64,000 nucleotides of DNA from Barnesiella merdipullorum (GTDB taxonomy: Bacteria; Bacteroidota; Bacteroidia; Bacteroidales; Barnesiellaceae), in the NCBI GenBank assembly GCA_019116365.1, contig DXBT01000032.1, forward strand, positions 176,921 to 240,920, written 5' to 3'. A program made the translations under genes and the position numbers. Numbering within the stretch: position 1 is the stretch's first letter; each line of letters opens with the position of its first letter. Positions 52,603 through 62,421 of the stretch are shown here, piece by piece. The notes beneath the pieces were generated by a model. That model made no database searches and was not told where the DNA came from. It worked only from the letters and a program-made list of their open reading frames with translations.

Positions 52603-53892
52603 TTATTGACCTTCGATAGCTTTCAGCTTATCGGCATAGTTCAAGTTGTAGTAGATGTTACGCAAGGCATATTTGTAATCCGGCTCATCGGGCTTCAACT
52701 CGTATGCTTTTTCGTAATACGGGCAAGACTTTTCGAACAGAGGAATTACCTCTTTCTCGCGGGCTTCATTATATTTCACATTATCGGTAATAGAACTGAT
52801 TTCGTTGTTCTTCTGTACGGCCATGTTAAAGTAGATACGACCCAGGTTACCGAGTGCGTCGGCATAGTTGGGATCGATTGAGATAGCTTTTTCGAAGCAC
52901 TCGATCGATTGGTCGTATTTCTTTTGCGACTCATACAAGTTACCTTTCACGTTCCAATATTCGGCTTTATCGGGCTCCTCGGCCAATACCGATTCGAGAG
53001 TGGCAATAGCTTCGTCATATTTGCCACCATAGATATAAAGGTTGATTAACTTGAGCGTATAGGTGTTCTCCTTCTGCATTTTGGGTTGACCATTCTCATC
53101 CATCACAGGATTACCCGATTCGTCTCTTACCTCGATCATCTCGTTCTTGAAGAGTTTCTCACCTTCTTGGAGAGTCTTGATCAAGTTAACGGTATCTTGA
53201 GTTTGCTCATATTCATAAACGAGGTATTTGTAGATGTCGTTTTGGTTGTATCCGTTACCCTTCGCATCGTTCAATGCACTAATTGCCAAGGCATTGTCTT
53301 GCGTTTGCAAAGCTGCCAAAGCTCTGTTGTACTCCAAAATAGCCAATGTCGAATCGGCAGGGAGCCCTTCTTTCTCACCTTTCATGATCGAGAGTTTAGG
53401 AATATCCAAATAGATGCCCCAAACGTCGTAGGCTTTCTTGTAGTCTTTTTGATTGAAATAATATACACCGGCATTGGCATAACCATCGATATTTTGCTTC
53501 AAGGTTTTGCGAATGTCTTTCACATATTTGGGTTTTACTTTTCCTTTCTCGTTGGGCAGCGTATCGAGGGCGATGGATTTCAAGAAGTATTCGTAACTCT
53601 TTATCAAAGCATCGTACATGGGACCATCTCCATCTTTCAAGGTCATACCCAAGGCTTTCTGTACATTGTCTTTCTCGAAGAAGGTATTCTCGATGAAACC
53701 TGCCACATACCAAGTCTTAGCATCGTCTTTTGTCTCGGGGTCGGTAAATGCACCCTGAATGGTAGTACGAGCCTCCTGGAAATTAGGATTTTCCATTTTA
53801 GCTTCACTAAAAGCCCTATTCACGGCTTTCTTTTGACCAAATGCGCAAATGACCGAAAGCAGTAGTACTGCGGTTAATGTTGTTTTTTTCAT
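52603..53892 (-). CDS. Secreted tetratricopeptide repeat protein
   Basis: Exported protein of 429 residues: signal peptide MKKTTLTAVLLLSVICAFGQ, then helical repeats. TPR units are clearest in the C-terminal half (YDEAIATLESVLAEEPDKAEYW, YDQSIECFEKAISIDPNYADAL, then PYYEKAYELKPDEPDYKYAL). An insert around ESGNPVMDENGQPKMQ is hydrophilic. Probably a periplasmic scaffold; the partner is unknown. It is separated from gyrA by 31 bases and reads the same way, so it may be co-transcribed with it. Terminator at 52531-52565. Confidence 0.85.
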   Translation of the reverse strand: MKKTTLTAVLLLSVICAFGQKKAVNRAFSEAKMENPNFQEARTTIQGAFTDPETKDDAKTWYVAGFIENTFFEKDNVQKALGMTLKDGDGPMYDALIKSYEYFLKSIALDTLPNEKGKVKPKYVKDIRKTLKQNIDGYANAGVYYFNQKDYKKAYDVWGIYLDIPKLSIMKGEKEGLPADSTLAILEYNRALAALQTQDNALAISALNDAKGNGYNQNDIYKYLVYEYEQTQDTVNLIKTLQEGEKLFKNEMIEVRDESGNPVMDENGQPKMQKENTYTLKLINLYIYGGKYDEAIATLESVLAEEPDKAEYWNVKGNLYESQKKYDQSIECFEKAISIDPNYADALGNLGRIYFNMAVQKNNEISSITDNVKYNEAREKEVIPLFEKSCPYYEKAYELKPDEPDYKYALRNIYYNLNYADKLKAIEGQ

Positions 53893-53923
53893 TGCGTGTT
53901 TATTTTAAGGAATTAATAATTTC

Positions 53924-56422
53924 TTACTCTGTGACTTCTGTAACGTTGTCGTCTTGCAGATTTTCATCGACACTCTCCGAAAGGACCTTGCAAACCGAGG
54001 CTATCTCGTCGTTTCGTTTCTCGAGATTGATCAGCCGCACGCCTTGCGTAGCACGACCCATTACCCGCACATCGGATACTTTCATCCGCAGGGTGATGCC
54101 CGACTTGTTGATAATCACCAAATCGTTTTCGTCGGTTACACATTTTATAGCGACCAAATAACCTGTCTTTTCGGTAATGTTCAAGGTTTTTACACCCTTT
54201 CCACCCCGGTTGGTTATGCGGTAATCTTCGATGTGCGAACGTTTGCCATAACCTTGTTCCGAAACGACCATGATGGTCTCTTTCTCGGGATCGTTTACAC
54301 AAATCATTCCTACTACGGCATCGTCCTCATTGTCGAGAGTCATACCTTTCACACCCGTGGCATTACGTCCCATTTCGCGCACAGCGCTTTCGTGGAATCG
54401 AATGGCACGGCCATGACGATTAGCAATGATTATCTGACTGTTACCTGTTGTGAGCCGTACTTGTATTACCTGGTCGTCTTCACGGATGGTAATGGCATTT
54501 ACTCCATTTTGACGAGGACGTGAATAGGCCTCGAGTTTCGTCTTCTTGATGATACCCTTGCGCGTGCAGAAGAGCAGATTGTGCGACATGTTGTATTCGG
54601 GGTCTTGTAATCTCTTCACCCGAATAAAGGCATTTACCTTATCGTCGGAGTCGATATTAAGCATATTCTGGATGGCGCGGCCTTTGGAGCTCTTGGAGCC
54701 CTCGGGTATTTCATATACCTTGAGCCAGTAGCACTTACCCTTCTGGGTAAAGAAGAGCATATAGTTGTGCATCGAGGCCGGGTAGATATATTCGATGAAG
54801 TCTTCCTCGCGAGTGTTGCTGCCTTTGGCTCCCACCCCACCACGATTCTGAGCGCGGAAGTCGGAGAGCGGCGTACGTTTGATATATCCCATGTGCGAGA
54901 TGGTGATAATCATCTCATCGTCGGCATAGAAATCCTCGGCGTTGAATTCCTCGGATGCATAGACGATTTCGGTCTTGCGCTCGTCACCGTATTTTTCCTT
55001 GATTTCGAGAAGTTCGTCTTTCATCACTTTCATGCAGACCGCATCGTCGGACAGAATTTGATGATAATAGGCAATCATTTTCTCGATATCGGCATATTCG
55101 TTTCTCAGTTTATCCTGGTCAAGACCTGTCAACTGACCGATGCGCATATCGACGATGGCTTGTGCCTGCTTTTCGCTGAGCGAGAAACGCTCCATCAAAC
55201 GAGAGCGTGCTTCGTCGCGTGTTTGAGAAGCTCTCACGATTTTGATTACCTCGTCAATGTGGTCCGATGCAATGATAAGTCCCTCGAGTATATGGGCGCG
55301 TTCCTCGGCTTTTGCCAAATCGAACCGGGTGCGGCGAATCACCACTTCGTGACGGTGATCGATAAAGGCTTCGAGTAACTGCTTCAAGTTCAAAGTTTGA
55401 GGACGGCCGTTTACCAAGGCAATGTTGTTGACGCTGAATGACGACTGCAAATCGGTCATTTTGAACAACTTGTTCAGTATGACACTGGCATTGGCGTCTT
55501 TCTTCACCTCGATAACGATGCGCATGCCGGCACGGTCGGACTCGTCGTTGATATTCGAGATACCTTCCAAGCGCTTCTCCTCGACCAAATCGGCGATTTT
55601 CTTAATCAACTCCGATTTATTGACGGCATAAGGAATTTCCGATACGATAATCGATTCACGACCGTTCGAGCTGTCCACTTCGATTTCGGCTTTGGCCCGA
55701 ATCACAATACGGCCACGACCGGTCTCAAACGCATCTTTTACGCCGGCAAAGCCATAAATGATACCTCCTGTGGGGAAATCGGGGGCTTTGATGTATTGCA
55801 TCAACTCCTCGATGGTGAGGTCGCGATTGTCAATCAAGGCCACCGAAGCATCAATACACTCCGACAGGTTGTGCGGCGGCATATTGGTTGCCATACCCAC
55901 GGCAATACCCGATGCGCCGTTTACCAACAGCTGGGGAATACGCGTAGGCAATACGGTAGGTTCTTCCAGCGTATTATCGAAGTTGGGGGTGAAATCGACC
56001 GTGTCTTTTTCGATATCCCGTAACATCTCCTCGGCAATGCGCGAAAGACGGGCCTCGGTATAACGCATGGCAGCAGGACTGTCGCCATCGACCGAACCAA
56101 AGTTCCCCTGGCCATCGACCAGCGGATAGCGCAATGACCACGGCTGGGCCATACGCACCAGTGCATAATATACCGACGAATCGCCGTGCGGGTGGTACTT
56201 ACCCAAAACGTCACCGACGATTCTCGCAGATTTCTTGTATGGTTTATCCGATGTGTTACCCAGCTTGTCCATTCCGAACAACACCCGGCGGTGTACCGGT
56301 TTGAATCCGTCGCGCACATCGGGCAAGGCACGAGCTACAATCACCGACATGGAGTAATCGATGTAGGCCGATTGCATCTCTTGGTTGATGTCTATCTTTA
56401 GAATTCTATCCTGATCAATCAT
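53924..56422 (-). CDS. gyrA: DNA gyrase subunit A
   Basis: Type II topoisomerase subunit (832 residues) that breaks and rejoins DNA to introduce negative supercoils. Catalytic Tyr in AAMRYTEARLS; quinolone region KYHPHGDSSVYYALVRMAQP; five or six beta-pinwheel repeats in the C-terminal half and an acidic tail (ESVDENLQDDNVTE). The residue matching E. coli Asp87 is Tyr, while Ser83 is kept. The GyrA-box region GGKGVKTLNITE-like is diverged. Promoter box at 56465-56472. ParC is the alternative but the pinwheel and length favour GyrA. Confidence 0.94.
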   Translation of the reverse strand: MIDQDRILKIDINQEMQSAYIDYSMSVIVARALPDVRDGFKPVHRRVLFGMDKLGNTSDKPYKKSARIVGDVLGKYHPHGDSSVYYALVRMAQPWSLRYPLVDGQGNFGSVDGDSPAAMRYTEARLSRIAEEMLRDIEKDTVDFTPNFDNTLEEPTVLPTRIPQLLVNGASGIAVGMATNMPPHNLSECIDASVALIDNRDLTIEELMQYIKAPDFPTGGIIYGFAGVKDAFETGRGRIVIRAKAEIEVDSSNGRESIIVSEIPYAVNKSELIKKIADLVEEKRLEGISNINDESDRAGMRIVIEVKKDANASVILNKLFKMTDLQSSFSVNNIALVNGRPQTLNLKQLLEAFIDHRHEVVIRRTRFDLAKAEERAHILEGLIIASDHIDEVIKIVRASQTRDEARSRLMERFSLSEKQAQAIVDMRIGQLTGLDQDKLRNEYADIEKMIAYYHQILSDDAVCMKVMKDELLEIKEKYGDERKTEIVYASEEFNAEDFYADDEMIITISHMGYIKRTPLSDFRAQNRGGVGAKGSNTREEDFIEYIYPASMHNYMLFFTQKGKCYWLKVYEIPEGSKSSKGRAIQNMLNIDSDDKVNAFIRVKRLQDPEYNMSHNLLFCTRKGIIKKTKLEAYSRPRQNGVNAITIREDDQVIQVRLTTGNSQIIIANRHGRAIRFHESAVREMGRNATGVKGMTLDNEDDAVVGMICVNDPEKETIMVVSEQGYGKRSHIEDYRITNRGGKGVKTLNITEKTGYLVAIKCVTDENDLVIINKSGITLRMKVSDVRVMGRATQGVRLINLEKRNDEIASVCKVLSESVDENLQDDNVTEVTE

Positions 56423-56464
56423 TTAGTAGTGATAAAATTGGTTATACATTGAATCTTTAGCGTA

Positions 56465-56472
56465 CAAAGATA
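56465..56472 (-). promoter_or_regulatory. -7 box TATCTTTG for gyrA
   Basis: Exact TAnnTTTG on the minus strand, 43 bases from the gyrA ATG. Confidence 0.6.
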
Positions 56473-56597
56473 CCAATTTTTTACAAAAACGCCCTATCTC
56501 GTCTAATAAATAATCTTCGTCCAACAGGAAAATTCGGCATGTTATTTGTTATATACAAGAAATAATATTTGCCTGCCATTATTTGGCGCAAAGGTGG

Positions 56598-56605
56598 TAT
56601 ATTTG
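56598..56605 (+). promoter_or_regulatory. -7 box TATATTTG for clpC
   Basis: Exact TAnnTTTG, 31 bases upstream of the ATG at 56636. It rules out the longer frame from 56546. Confidence 0.6.
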
Positions 56606-56635
56606 CTAAATCAATATAAGGAGACAGATTTGTTT

Positions 56636-59194
56636 ATGGAAAGAGACTTTTCACAACATGTTAAGGAGATTCTCGGTTACAGCCGGGAGGAAGCCGAACG
56701 CCTTCAAAATTCCAACATCGTGCCCGAGCACCTGTTGCTGGGGATTATACGCGATGGGTCCAATCGTGCCGTCGATGCACTGGTGGGGCTGGGAGCTTCT
56801 CTTCGCACAATAAAGAGTTCCCTGGAAAATGAACTATCCGCTTCCAATAATCACATGGAGCAATCAAGCGAGCTGACTATCAGCAAAAGTACAGATAGAG
56901 TATTGAAAATGAGTATGCTCGAGGCTCGATTCATGAAGAGCCAGGAGACCGATACAGAGCATCTGCTACTGGCCATTCTCAAGGAGTCGGACTCTCCGGC
57001 AGCAAAAATTCTCAATACAAACGACATCACGTATGACGAAGTGTCAGCCTTTTTAAAAGGTAAGGAAGCTACCCGTCGCGAAGATACCGAACAGCGGCCC
57101 TCACCGCCCAGCATGGGCGCTGGATTCACCGATGACGATGAAGACGAGTTGGAAGACGAGCGTAACTATCGCCGCGAACAACAGGGTGGCGGGAACAGTA
57201 CATCGGCCCAACGAAGCAACAACGACACCCCTGTGCTCGATAACTTTGGTACCGATATGACCAAAGCTGCCGAAGAGGGTCGGCTCGACCCGGTTGTAGG
57301 CCGTGACAACGAGATCGAACGGTTGGCTCAGGTATTGAGTCGCCGGAAGAAAAACAACCCCGTACTCATTGGCGAACCGGGTGTGGGTAAATCGGCTATT
57401 GTCGAAGGGCTTGCACTGCGTATCGTGCAACGCAAAGTGTCGAGAGTGTTGTTTGACAAACGACTCATCTCGCTCGACATGGCATCGATTGTAGCCGGCA
57501 CCAAGTATCGCGGACAGTTCGAAGAGCGCATCAAGGCCATCTTGAACGAGCTCTCGAAAAACCCCAATATCATTTTGTTTATCGACGAGATACATACCAT
57601 TGTGGGAGCCGGTGGTGCTACCGGTTCGCTCGATGCCGCCAATATGTTGAAACCGGCCCTTTCGCGTGGCGAGATACAATGTATCGGAGCCACCACTCTC
57701 GACGAGTATCGCAAGAATATTGAGAAAGACGGCGCTTTGGAGCGTCGGTTCCAGAAAATTATGGTCGAGCCTACAACTCCCGAAGAGACGTTGCAGATTC
57801 TCAACAACATCAAGGGACGCTACGAAGATCACCATAACGTAACCTACACCGACGATGCCTTGGAGGCTTGTGTCAAATTGACAGACCGCTATATAAGCGA
57901 CCGTAATTTCCCCGACAAGGCTATCGATGCTTTGGACGAAGCCGGAGCCCGGGTGCATGTGTCGAATATCGTTGTACCGAAAGAGATCGAGAGCCTCGAG
58001 GCGCAAATAGAGACTTGCCGCGAGGACAAGATAAGCGCTGTGAAATCACAGAACTACGAGCTGGCAGCCAGCTTCAGAGACAAGGAGAAAGAGTTGCAGC
58101 ACTCCCTGGAGACCGCCAAAGACAATTGGGAAAAACAGATGCAGCAACATCGCGAGATTGTCAATGCAGAGAAGGTAGCCGAGGTGGTTGCCATGATGAC
58201 CGGTGTACCCGTGCAACGTATTGCCCAGGCCGAAGGGAACAAACTGTTGGCCATGGCGGGTGAACTGAAACGCGAAATTATCGGTCAGGACGAAGCGGTC
58301 GATAAAATCGTGAAGGCCATCCAGCGGAATCGTGTAGGATTGAAGGACCCCGACAAACCCATCGGTACCTTCATGTTTCTGGGTCCTACCGGCGTAGGTA
58401 AAACTCACCTGGCCAAGAAATTGGCCGAGTATCTGTTCGATTCGAAAGATGCCCTTATCCGTATCGACATGAGCGAATATATGGAGAAGTTCACCGTGTC
58501 GCGGCTCGTAGGAGCCCCTCCGGGATATGTGGGTTATGAAGAGGGTGGCCAACTCACCGAGAAGGTGCGCCGCAAACCCTATTCGGTTGTGCTGCTCGAC
58601 GAGATTGAGAAGGCTCACCCCGATGTATTTAATCTGTTGTTGCAGGTGCTCGACGAAGGGCGTCTCACTGACAGCCTGGGCCGCAAGATCGATTTCAAGA
58701 ATACGATTCTTATCATGACCTCCAACATCGGTACGCGCCAGTTGAAAGATTTCGGCCAAGGCGTAGGATTCTCGACCAACACCGTATCGGAGAAAGATTA
58801 CTCGAGAGGTGTCATCCAAAAGGCACTGAACCGGGCTTTCTCGCCCGAATTCCTGAATCGTATCGACGATATCGTCATGTTTGACCAACTTGACAAGAAA
58901 GCCATCTTCCAGATTATCGATCTGGAATTGAGCGGATTCTACAAGCGGGTAGAGACATTGGGCTATCACCTCGAGATAACCGATGCGGCCAAGAATTTCA
59001 TTGCCGAGAAGGGCTACGATGTACAATTCGGTGCCCGCCCCTTGAAACGGGCCATACAGAAGTATCTGGAGGACGAACTGGCCGAGATGATTATCCGGGC
59101 CACTGTGCAGGAGGGCGATACGATTCGGGTCGATTTCGATCAGGAAAATCACAAAATCGTATCTTCGATCATCGACTCCAAGAAAGAGTCGTGA
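56636..59194 (+). CDS. clpC: ClpC-type AAA+ chaperone/unfoldase
   Basis: Hexameric unfoldase of 852 residues that feeds proteins to ClpP. Domains: two N-terminal Clp repeats (about 1-150; SREEAERLQNSNIVPEHLLLGI), AAA-1 with GEPGVGKSAIVEG, a short middle coiled coil with a UVR motif (DKISAVKSQNYELAASFRDK), AAA-2 with GPTGVGKTHLAKKLAEYLF, and a C-terminal D2 domain. The UVR motif and short middle region mark ClpC rather than ClpB. The ATG at 56636 (MERDFSQH) gives the standard start. A terminator follows at 59217-59250. Confidence 0.94.
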   Translation: MERDFSQHVKEILGYSREEAERLQNSNIVPEHLLLGIIRDGSNRAVDALVGLGASLRTIKSSLENELSASNNHMEQSSELTISKSTDRVLKMSMLEARFMKSQETDTEHLLLAILKESDSPAAKILNTNDITYDEVSAFLKGKEATRREDTEQRPSPPSMGAGFTDDDEDELEDERNYRREQQGGGNSTSAQRSNNDTPVLDNFGTDMTKAAEEGRLDPVVGRDNEIERLAQVLSRRKKNNPVLIGEPGVGKSAIVEGLALRIVQRKVSRVLFDKRLISLDMASIVAGTKYRGQFEERIKAILNELSKNPNIILFIDEIHTIVGAGGATGSLDAANMLKPALSRGEIQCIGATTLDEYRKNIEKDGALERRFQKIMVEPTTPEETLQILNNIKGRYEDHHNVTYTDDALEACVKLTDRYISDRNFPDKAIDALDEAGARVHVSNIVVPKEIESLEAQIETCREDKISAVKSQNYELAASFRDKEKELQHSLETAKDNWEKQMQQHREIVNAEKVAEVVAMMTGVPVQRIAQAEGNKLLAMAGELKREIIGQDEAVDKIVKAIQRNRVGLKDPDKPIGTFMFLGPTGVGKTHLAKKLAEYLFDSKDALIRIDMSEYMEKFTVSRLVGAPPGYVGYEEGGQLTEKVRRKPYSVVLLDEIEKAHPDVFNLLLQVLDEGRLTDSLGRKIDFKNTILIMTSNIGTRQLKDFGQGVGFSTNTVSEKDYSRGVIQKALNRAFSPEFLNRIDDIVMFDQLDKKAIFQIIDLELSGFYKRVETLGYHLEITDAAKNFIAEKGYDVQFGARPLKRAIQKYLEDELAEMIIRATVQEGDTIRVDFDQENHKIVSSIIDSKKES

Positions 59195-59216
59195 CAAAGG
59201 ATAAGATAACAAGTCA

Positions 59217-59250
59217 AAATGTCAGACTTTTCGAGTCTGGCATTTTTTTT
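59217..59250 (+). terminator. Intrinsic terminator after clpC
   Basis: About 12-bp stem (59217-59228 with 59234-59245, one G-U), 5-base loop, uninterrupted T-run at 59243-59250. Confidence 0.9.
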
Positions 59251-59298
59251 GAAAAAATTTTGGGGTAGAAAAATAAGAACAATAAAAAACATATAACC

Positions 59299-61353
59299 AT
59301 GCAAAAAGGTACAATCGGGGTTACAACCGACAACATCTTCCCCGTTATCAAAAAGTTTTTGTATAGCGATCACGAGATATTCCTGAGAGAGCTGGTTTCG
59401 AATGCCGTAGATGCCACTCAAAAACTGAAAACGCTGGCCTCCTTTGGCGACTTCAAGGGTGAGCTGGGTGTTATGAACGTATCGGTATCGATCGACAAGA
59501 AGGCCGGCACACTGACCATCTCGGATCACGGTATAGGTATGACTGCCGAGGAGATCGACAAATATATCAACCAGATTGCCTTCTCGGGCGCCGAGGAGTT
59601 TCTGGAGAAATATAAAAACGATGCCAATGCCATCATCGGTCACTTCGGATTGGGCTTCTACTCGGCCTTCATGGTCTCGAAAAAAGTCGAGATTCGCACT
59701 CTTTCCTACAAGGATGGGGCACAGGCTGTCATGTGGAGCTGCGACGGCTCGCCTGCCTATGAGATGACCGATATCGAAAAGAACGAGTGCGGTACCGATA
59801 TCATTCTGTATATCGACGACGAAAACAAAGAGTTCCTCGAGGAGCAACGCATCGAAACCCTGTTGAAGAAATACTGCCGCTTCTTGCCCGTACCTGTCGT
59901 ATTTGGCAAGGAACAAGAATGGAAAGACGGTAAATATGTCGATACCGACAAGGATAAAATCATCAACGACATGGAGCCGGCCTGGACTCGCAAACCGACC
60001 GACCTCACCGACGAGGATTACAAGAAATTCTATGCCGACCTCTATCCTGGTATTGACGAACCGCTCTTCTGGATACACCTGAATATCGATTACCCCTTCA
60101 AGTTGACGGGTATTCTTTACTTCCCGAAAATCAAGAACAACATCGATATCAACCGCTACAAAATACAGTTGTACTGCAACCAGGTATTTGTAACCGACTC
60201 GGTTGAAGGCATCGTGCCCGACTTCTTGATGCTGTTGCAAGGTGTCATCGACTCGCCCGATATCCCGTTGAACGTTTCGCGTTCATACCTGCAGAGCGAC
60301 TCGAACGTGAAGAAAATCTCGGGTTACATCACCAAGAAGGTAGCCGAGCGCTTGCAGGAGATTTTCAACAACGACCGCAAACAGTTTGAGGAGAAATGGG
60401 ACGACCTGAAGATCTTTATCGAGTATGGCATGCTCTCGGATGAAAAGTTCTACGAACGGGCTCAGAAATTCGTTCTGCTGAAAGATACCGAAGAGAAATA
60501 TTACACACTCGACGAGTACAAGAAACTGATCGAAGGAAACCAGACCGACAAAGACGGTCAGCTTATCTACCTTTATGCGACCGACAAAGAGGCTCAATAC
60601 AGCTACATCGAAACGGCTGCAGCAAAGGGCTATGATGTGTTGTTGATGAACGGCCAGCTCGATCCTCACTTCATCGGTATGCTGGAGCAGAAGTTGGGTA
60701 AATGCCGCTTCGTTCGTGTGGATAGCGACCTGATCGACCGACTCATCCAAAAGGAGGATAAAAAGGCCTCGGCTGCCCTCAACGAACAGCAACGCGATAT
60801 CATGACCACCGTATTCAAATCGCAGATTCCTACAATCGAGAAGAGCGACTTCCTGGTTATGTTCGAGCCGGTAGGTGCTACGGCACAGCCTATTGTCATT
60901 ACCCAAAACGAGTTCATGCGCCGTATGAAAGATATGGCCGCCATACAACCGGGTATGGCTATCTATGGCGAATTGCCCGACAGCTATAACCTCATAGTCA
61001 ACACCGATCACCCCTTGACTCAACGTATTATTGCCAATACCGAAGAGTCGTGCAAGGAGCAACTGACTCCGGTTCTCGACGAATTGAACACGGTCAATAC
61101 CGAAATTACCCGTCTGCAAGAAGCCAAGAAAGACAAAAAGGACGAAGAGATTCCTGTTGCCGACAAAGAGGCTTTGAAGAACGCCGAAGAGAAAGCCAAG
61201 GAATTGCGAGCCAAAGAGTCGGACATCTTGAAAACCTATGCCGACAAGAATCCGTTGGTTCGCCAACTCGTTGACTTGGCATTGCTCTCCAACAATATGC
61301 TGAAGGGTGAGGCTCTGAGCAACTTCATCAAACGGTCGGTCGAGATTCTTTAA
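59299..61353 (+). CDS. htpG: Hsp90-family chaperone
   Basis: ATP-dependent chaperone (684 residues). The N-terminal GHKL ATPase shows ELVSNAVDATQKLKTL, ISDHGIGMT and GHFGLGFYSAFMVS. The middle domain shows LYCNQVFVTDSVEGIVPDFL and NVSRSYLQSD. The C-terminus is charged (QEAKKDKKDEEIPVADKE) and ends in the dimerisation helices; the GEALSNFIKRS end is typical of Bacteroidetes. It probably works with the ClpC system in protein quality control. Single gene, bounded by terminators. Confidence 0.96.
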   Translation: MQKGTIGVTTDNIFPVIKKFLYSDHEIFLRELVSNAVDATQKLKTLASFGDFKGELGVMNVSVSIDKKAGTLTISDHGIGMTAEEIDKYINQIAFSGAEEFLEKYKNDANAIIGHFGLGFYSAFMVSKKVEIRTLSYKDGAQAVMWSCDGSPAYEMTDIEKNECGTDIILYIDDENKEFLEEQRIETLLKKYCRFLPVPVVFGKEQEWKDGKYVDTDKDKIINDMEPAWTRKPTDLTDEDYKKFYADLYPGIDEPLFWIHLNIDYPFKLTGILYFPKIKNNIDINRYKIQLYCNQVFVTDSVEGIVPDFLMLLQGVIDSPDIPLNVSRSYLQSDSNVKKISGYITKKVAERLQEIFNNDRKQFEEKWDDLKIFIEYGMLSDEKFYERAQKFVLLKDTEEKYYTLDEYKKLIEGNQTDKDGQLIYLYATDKEAQYSYIETAAAKGYDVLLMNGQLDPHFIGMLEQKLGKCRFVRVDSDLIDRLIQKEDKKASAALNEQQRDIMTTVFKSQIPTIEKSDFLVMFEPVGATAQPIVITQNEFMRRMKDMAAIQPGMAIYGELPDSYNLIVNTDHPLTQRIIANTEESCKEQLTPVLDELNTVNTEITRLQEAKKDKKDEEIPVADKEALKNAEEKAKELRAKESDILKTYADKNPLVRQLVDLALLSNNMLKGEALSNFIKRSVEIL

Positions 61354-61368
61354 TGACTTGTTGATGCC

Positions 61369-61415
61369 GGTGAGGGATAAAAATATAAAGTAACGCTTTA
61401 TATAAATCCCTCACC
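61369..61415. terminator. Terminator hairpin after htpG
   Basis: Perfect outer 10-bp stem GGTGAGGGAT/ATCCCTCACC and inner 8-bp stem ATATAAAG/CTTTATAT, both uninterrupted, with a 5-base loop. Confidence 0.85.
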
Positions 61416-61435
61416 CGACATATAAAGCAATACTT

Positions 61436-61485
61436 AAATAGTGAATATAGATGTATGTAGTACACACAATCTATATTCGCTATTT
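61436..61485. terminator. Second terminator hairpin, for pyrD and htpG
   Basis: 17-bp stem (61436-61452 with 61469-61485, one G-U), 16-base loop, T-rich right side. Converging genes are htpG and pyrD. Confidence 0.8.
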
Positions 61486-61509
61486 TTATTTCTATTGATA
61501 TTCAGCGAG

Positions 61510-62421
61510 TTAAATAATAAGCCCACCAATCAACTCTTTCACCGACGAAATATGATTTTTATCGAGATATTCGTCGATTCCACTCACGATTTTCTCCGAA
61601 ATCTGAGGGTCTATGAAGTTGGCGGTTCCCACCTCGATAGCCGAAGCTCCAGCCAACAGGAATTCAATGGCATCGGTAGCGTTCATGATACCGCCCAGTC
61701 CCACAATAGGAATCTTTACCGCATGATAGGTTTGCCAAACCATGCGTAATGCAATGGGTTTGACACACGCTCCCGACAACCCGCCGGTAACGGTCGAGAG
61801 TACCGGACGACGCCGTTGTGCATCGATAGCCATACCCAGTAGCGTGTTGATCAACGACACGGCATCAGCTCCTTCGGCCTCGACAGCCCGGGCAATCTCG
61901 GTAATGTCGGTCACATTGGGCGACAGTTTTACAATCAAGGTTTTGGGATAAGCCTCTCGCACGGCCCGTACAACAGCTGCTGCACTTTTGCACGAGGTAC
62001 CGAAAGCCATACCTCCCTCCTTTACATTGGGGCACGAGATATTCAATTCGATGGCCGGTATCCGCTCCAAAGCGGCAATCTTCTCGGCCGTGGCTACATA
62101 ATCCTCGACCGAAGCTCCCGACACATTTACGAGAAAATGCGTATCGATGTCTTTAATGCGTGGATAGATATACTCGATAAAATAATCGACACCTTTGTTT
62201 TGAAGCCCCACGGCATTCAACATACCGGCTGGCGTCTCGGCCATACGGGGATAGGGATTGCCCTCCCGATGATACAGGGTGGTACCCTTGACAATCACAC
62301 CACCCAAACGCGAAAGATCTATGAAATCGGCAAACTCTTCACCATAGCCGAATGTACCGGAGGCGGTCATTACCGGATTTTTCAGGGACAAAGCCCCTAT
62401 ATTTACTTTTAAATCTGCCAT
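61510..62421 (-). CDS. pyrD: Dihydroorotate dehydrogenase, class 1B catalytic subunit
   Basis: FMN TIM-barrel enzyme (303 residues) that oxidises dihydroorotate in pyrimidine synthesis. N-terminal LKNPVMTASGTFGYGEEF, catalytic base Cys in IELNISCPNVKEGG (class 1 uses Cys), substrate-binding KLSPNVTDI and phosphate loop VGLGGIMNATDAIEFLLAGA. Class 1B needs the PyrK partner, encoded directly upstream with a 13-base overlap. It therefore uses NAD+ as final acceptor, unlike quinone-linked class 2. Confidence 0.95.
   Translation of the reverse strand: MADLKVNIGALSLKNPVMTASGTFGYGEEFADFIDLSRLGGVIVKGTTLYHREGNPYPRMAETPAGMLNAVGLQNKGVDYFIEYIYPRIKDIDTHFLVNVSGASVEDYVATAEKIAALERIPAIELNISCPNVKEGGMAFGTSCKSAAAVVRAVREAYPKTLIVKLSPNVTDITEIARAVEAEGADAVSLINTLLGMAIDAQRRRPVLSTVTGGLSGACVKPIALRMVWQTYHAVKIPIVGLGGIMNATDAIEFLLAGASAIEVGTANFIDPQISEKIVSGIDEYLDKNHISSVKELIGGLII

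Noticed and set aside
52441..52881. 146-codon plus-strand ORF
   Set aside because: It overlaps the structured RNA, the terminator and the antisense of the TPR gene, and has no recognisable protein pattern.
58046..60240. Long minus-strand ORFs across clpC and htpG
   Set aside because: Antisense shadows; they run over a clear terminator at 59217-59250.
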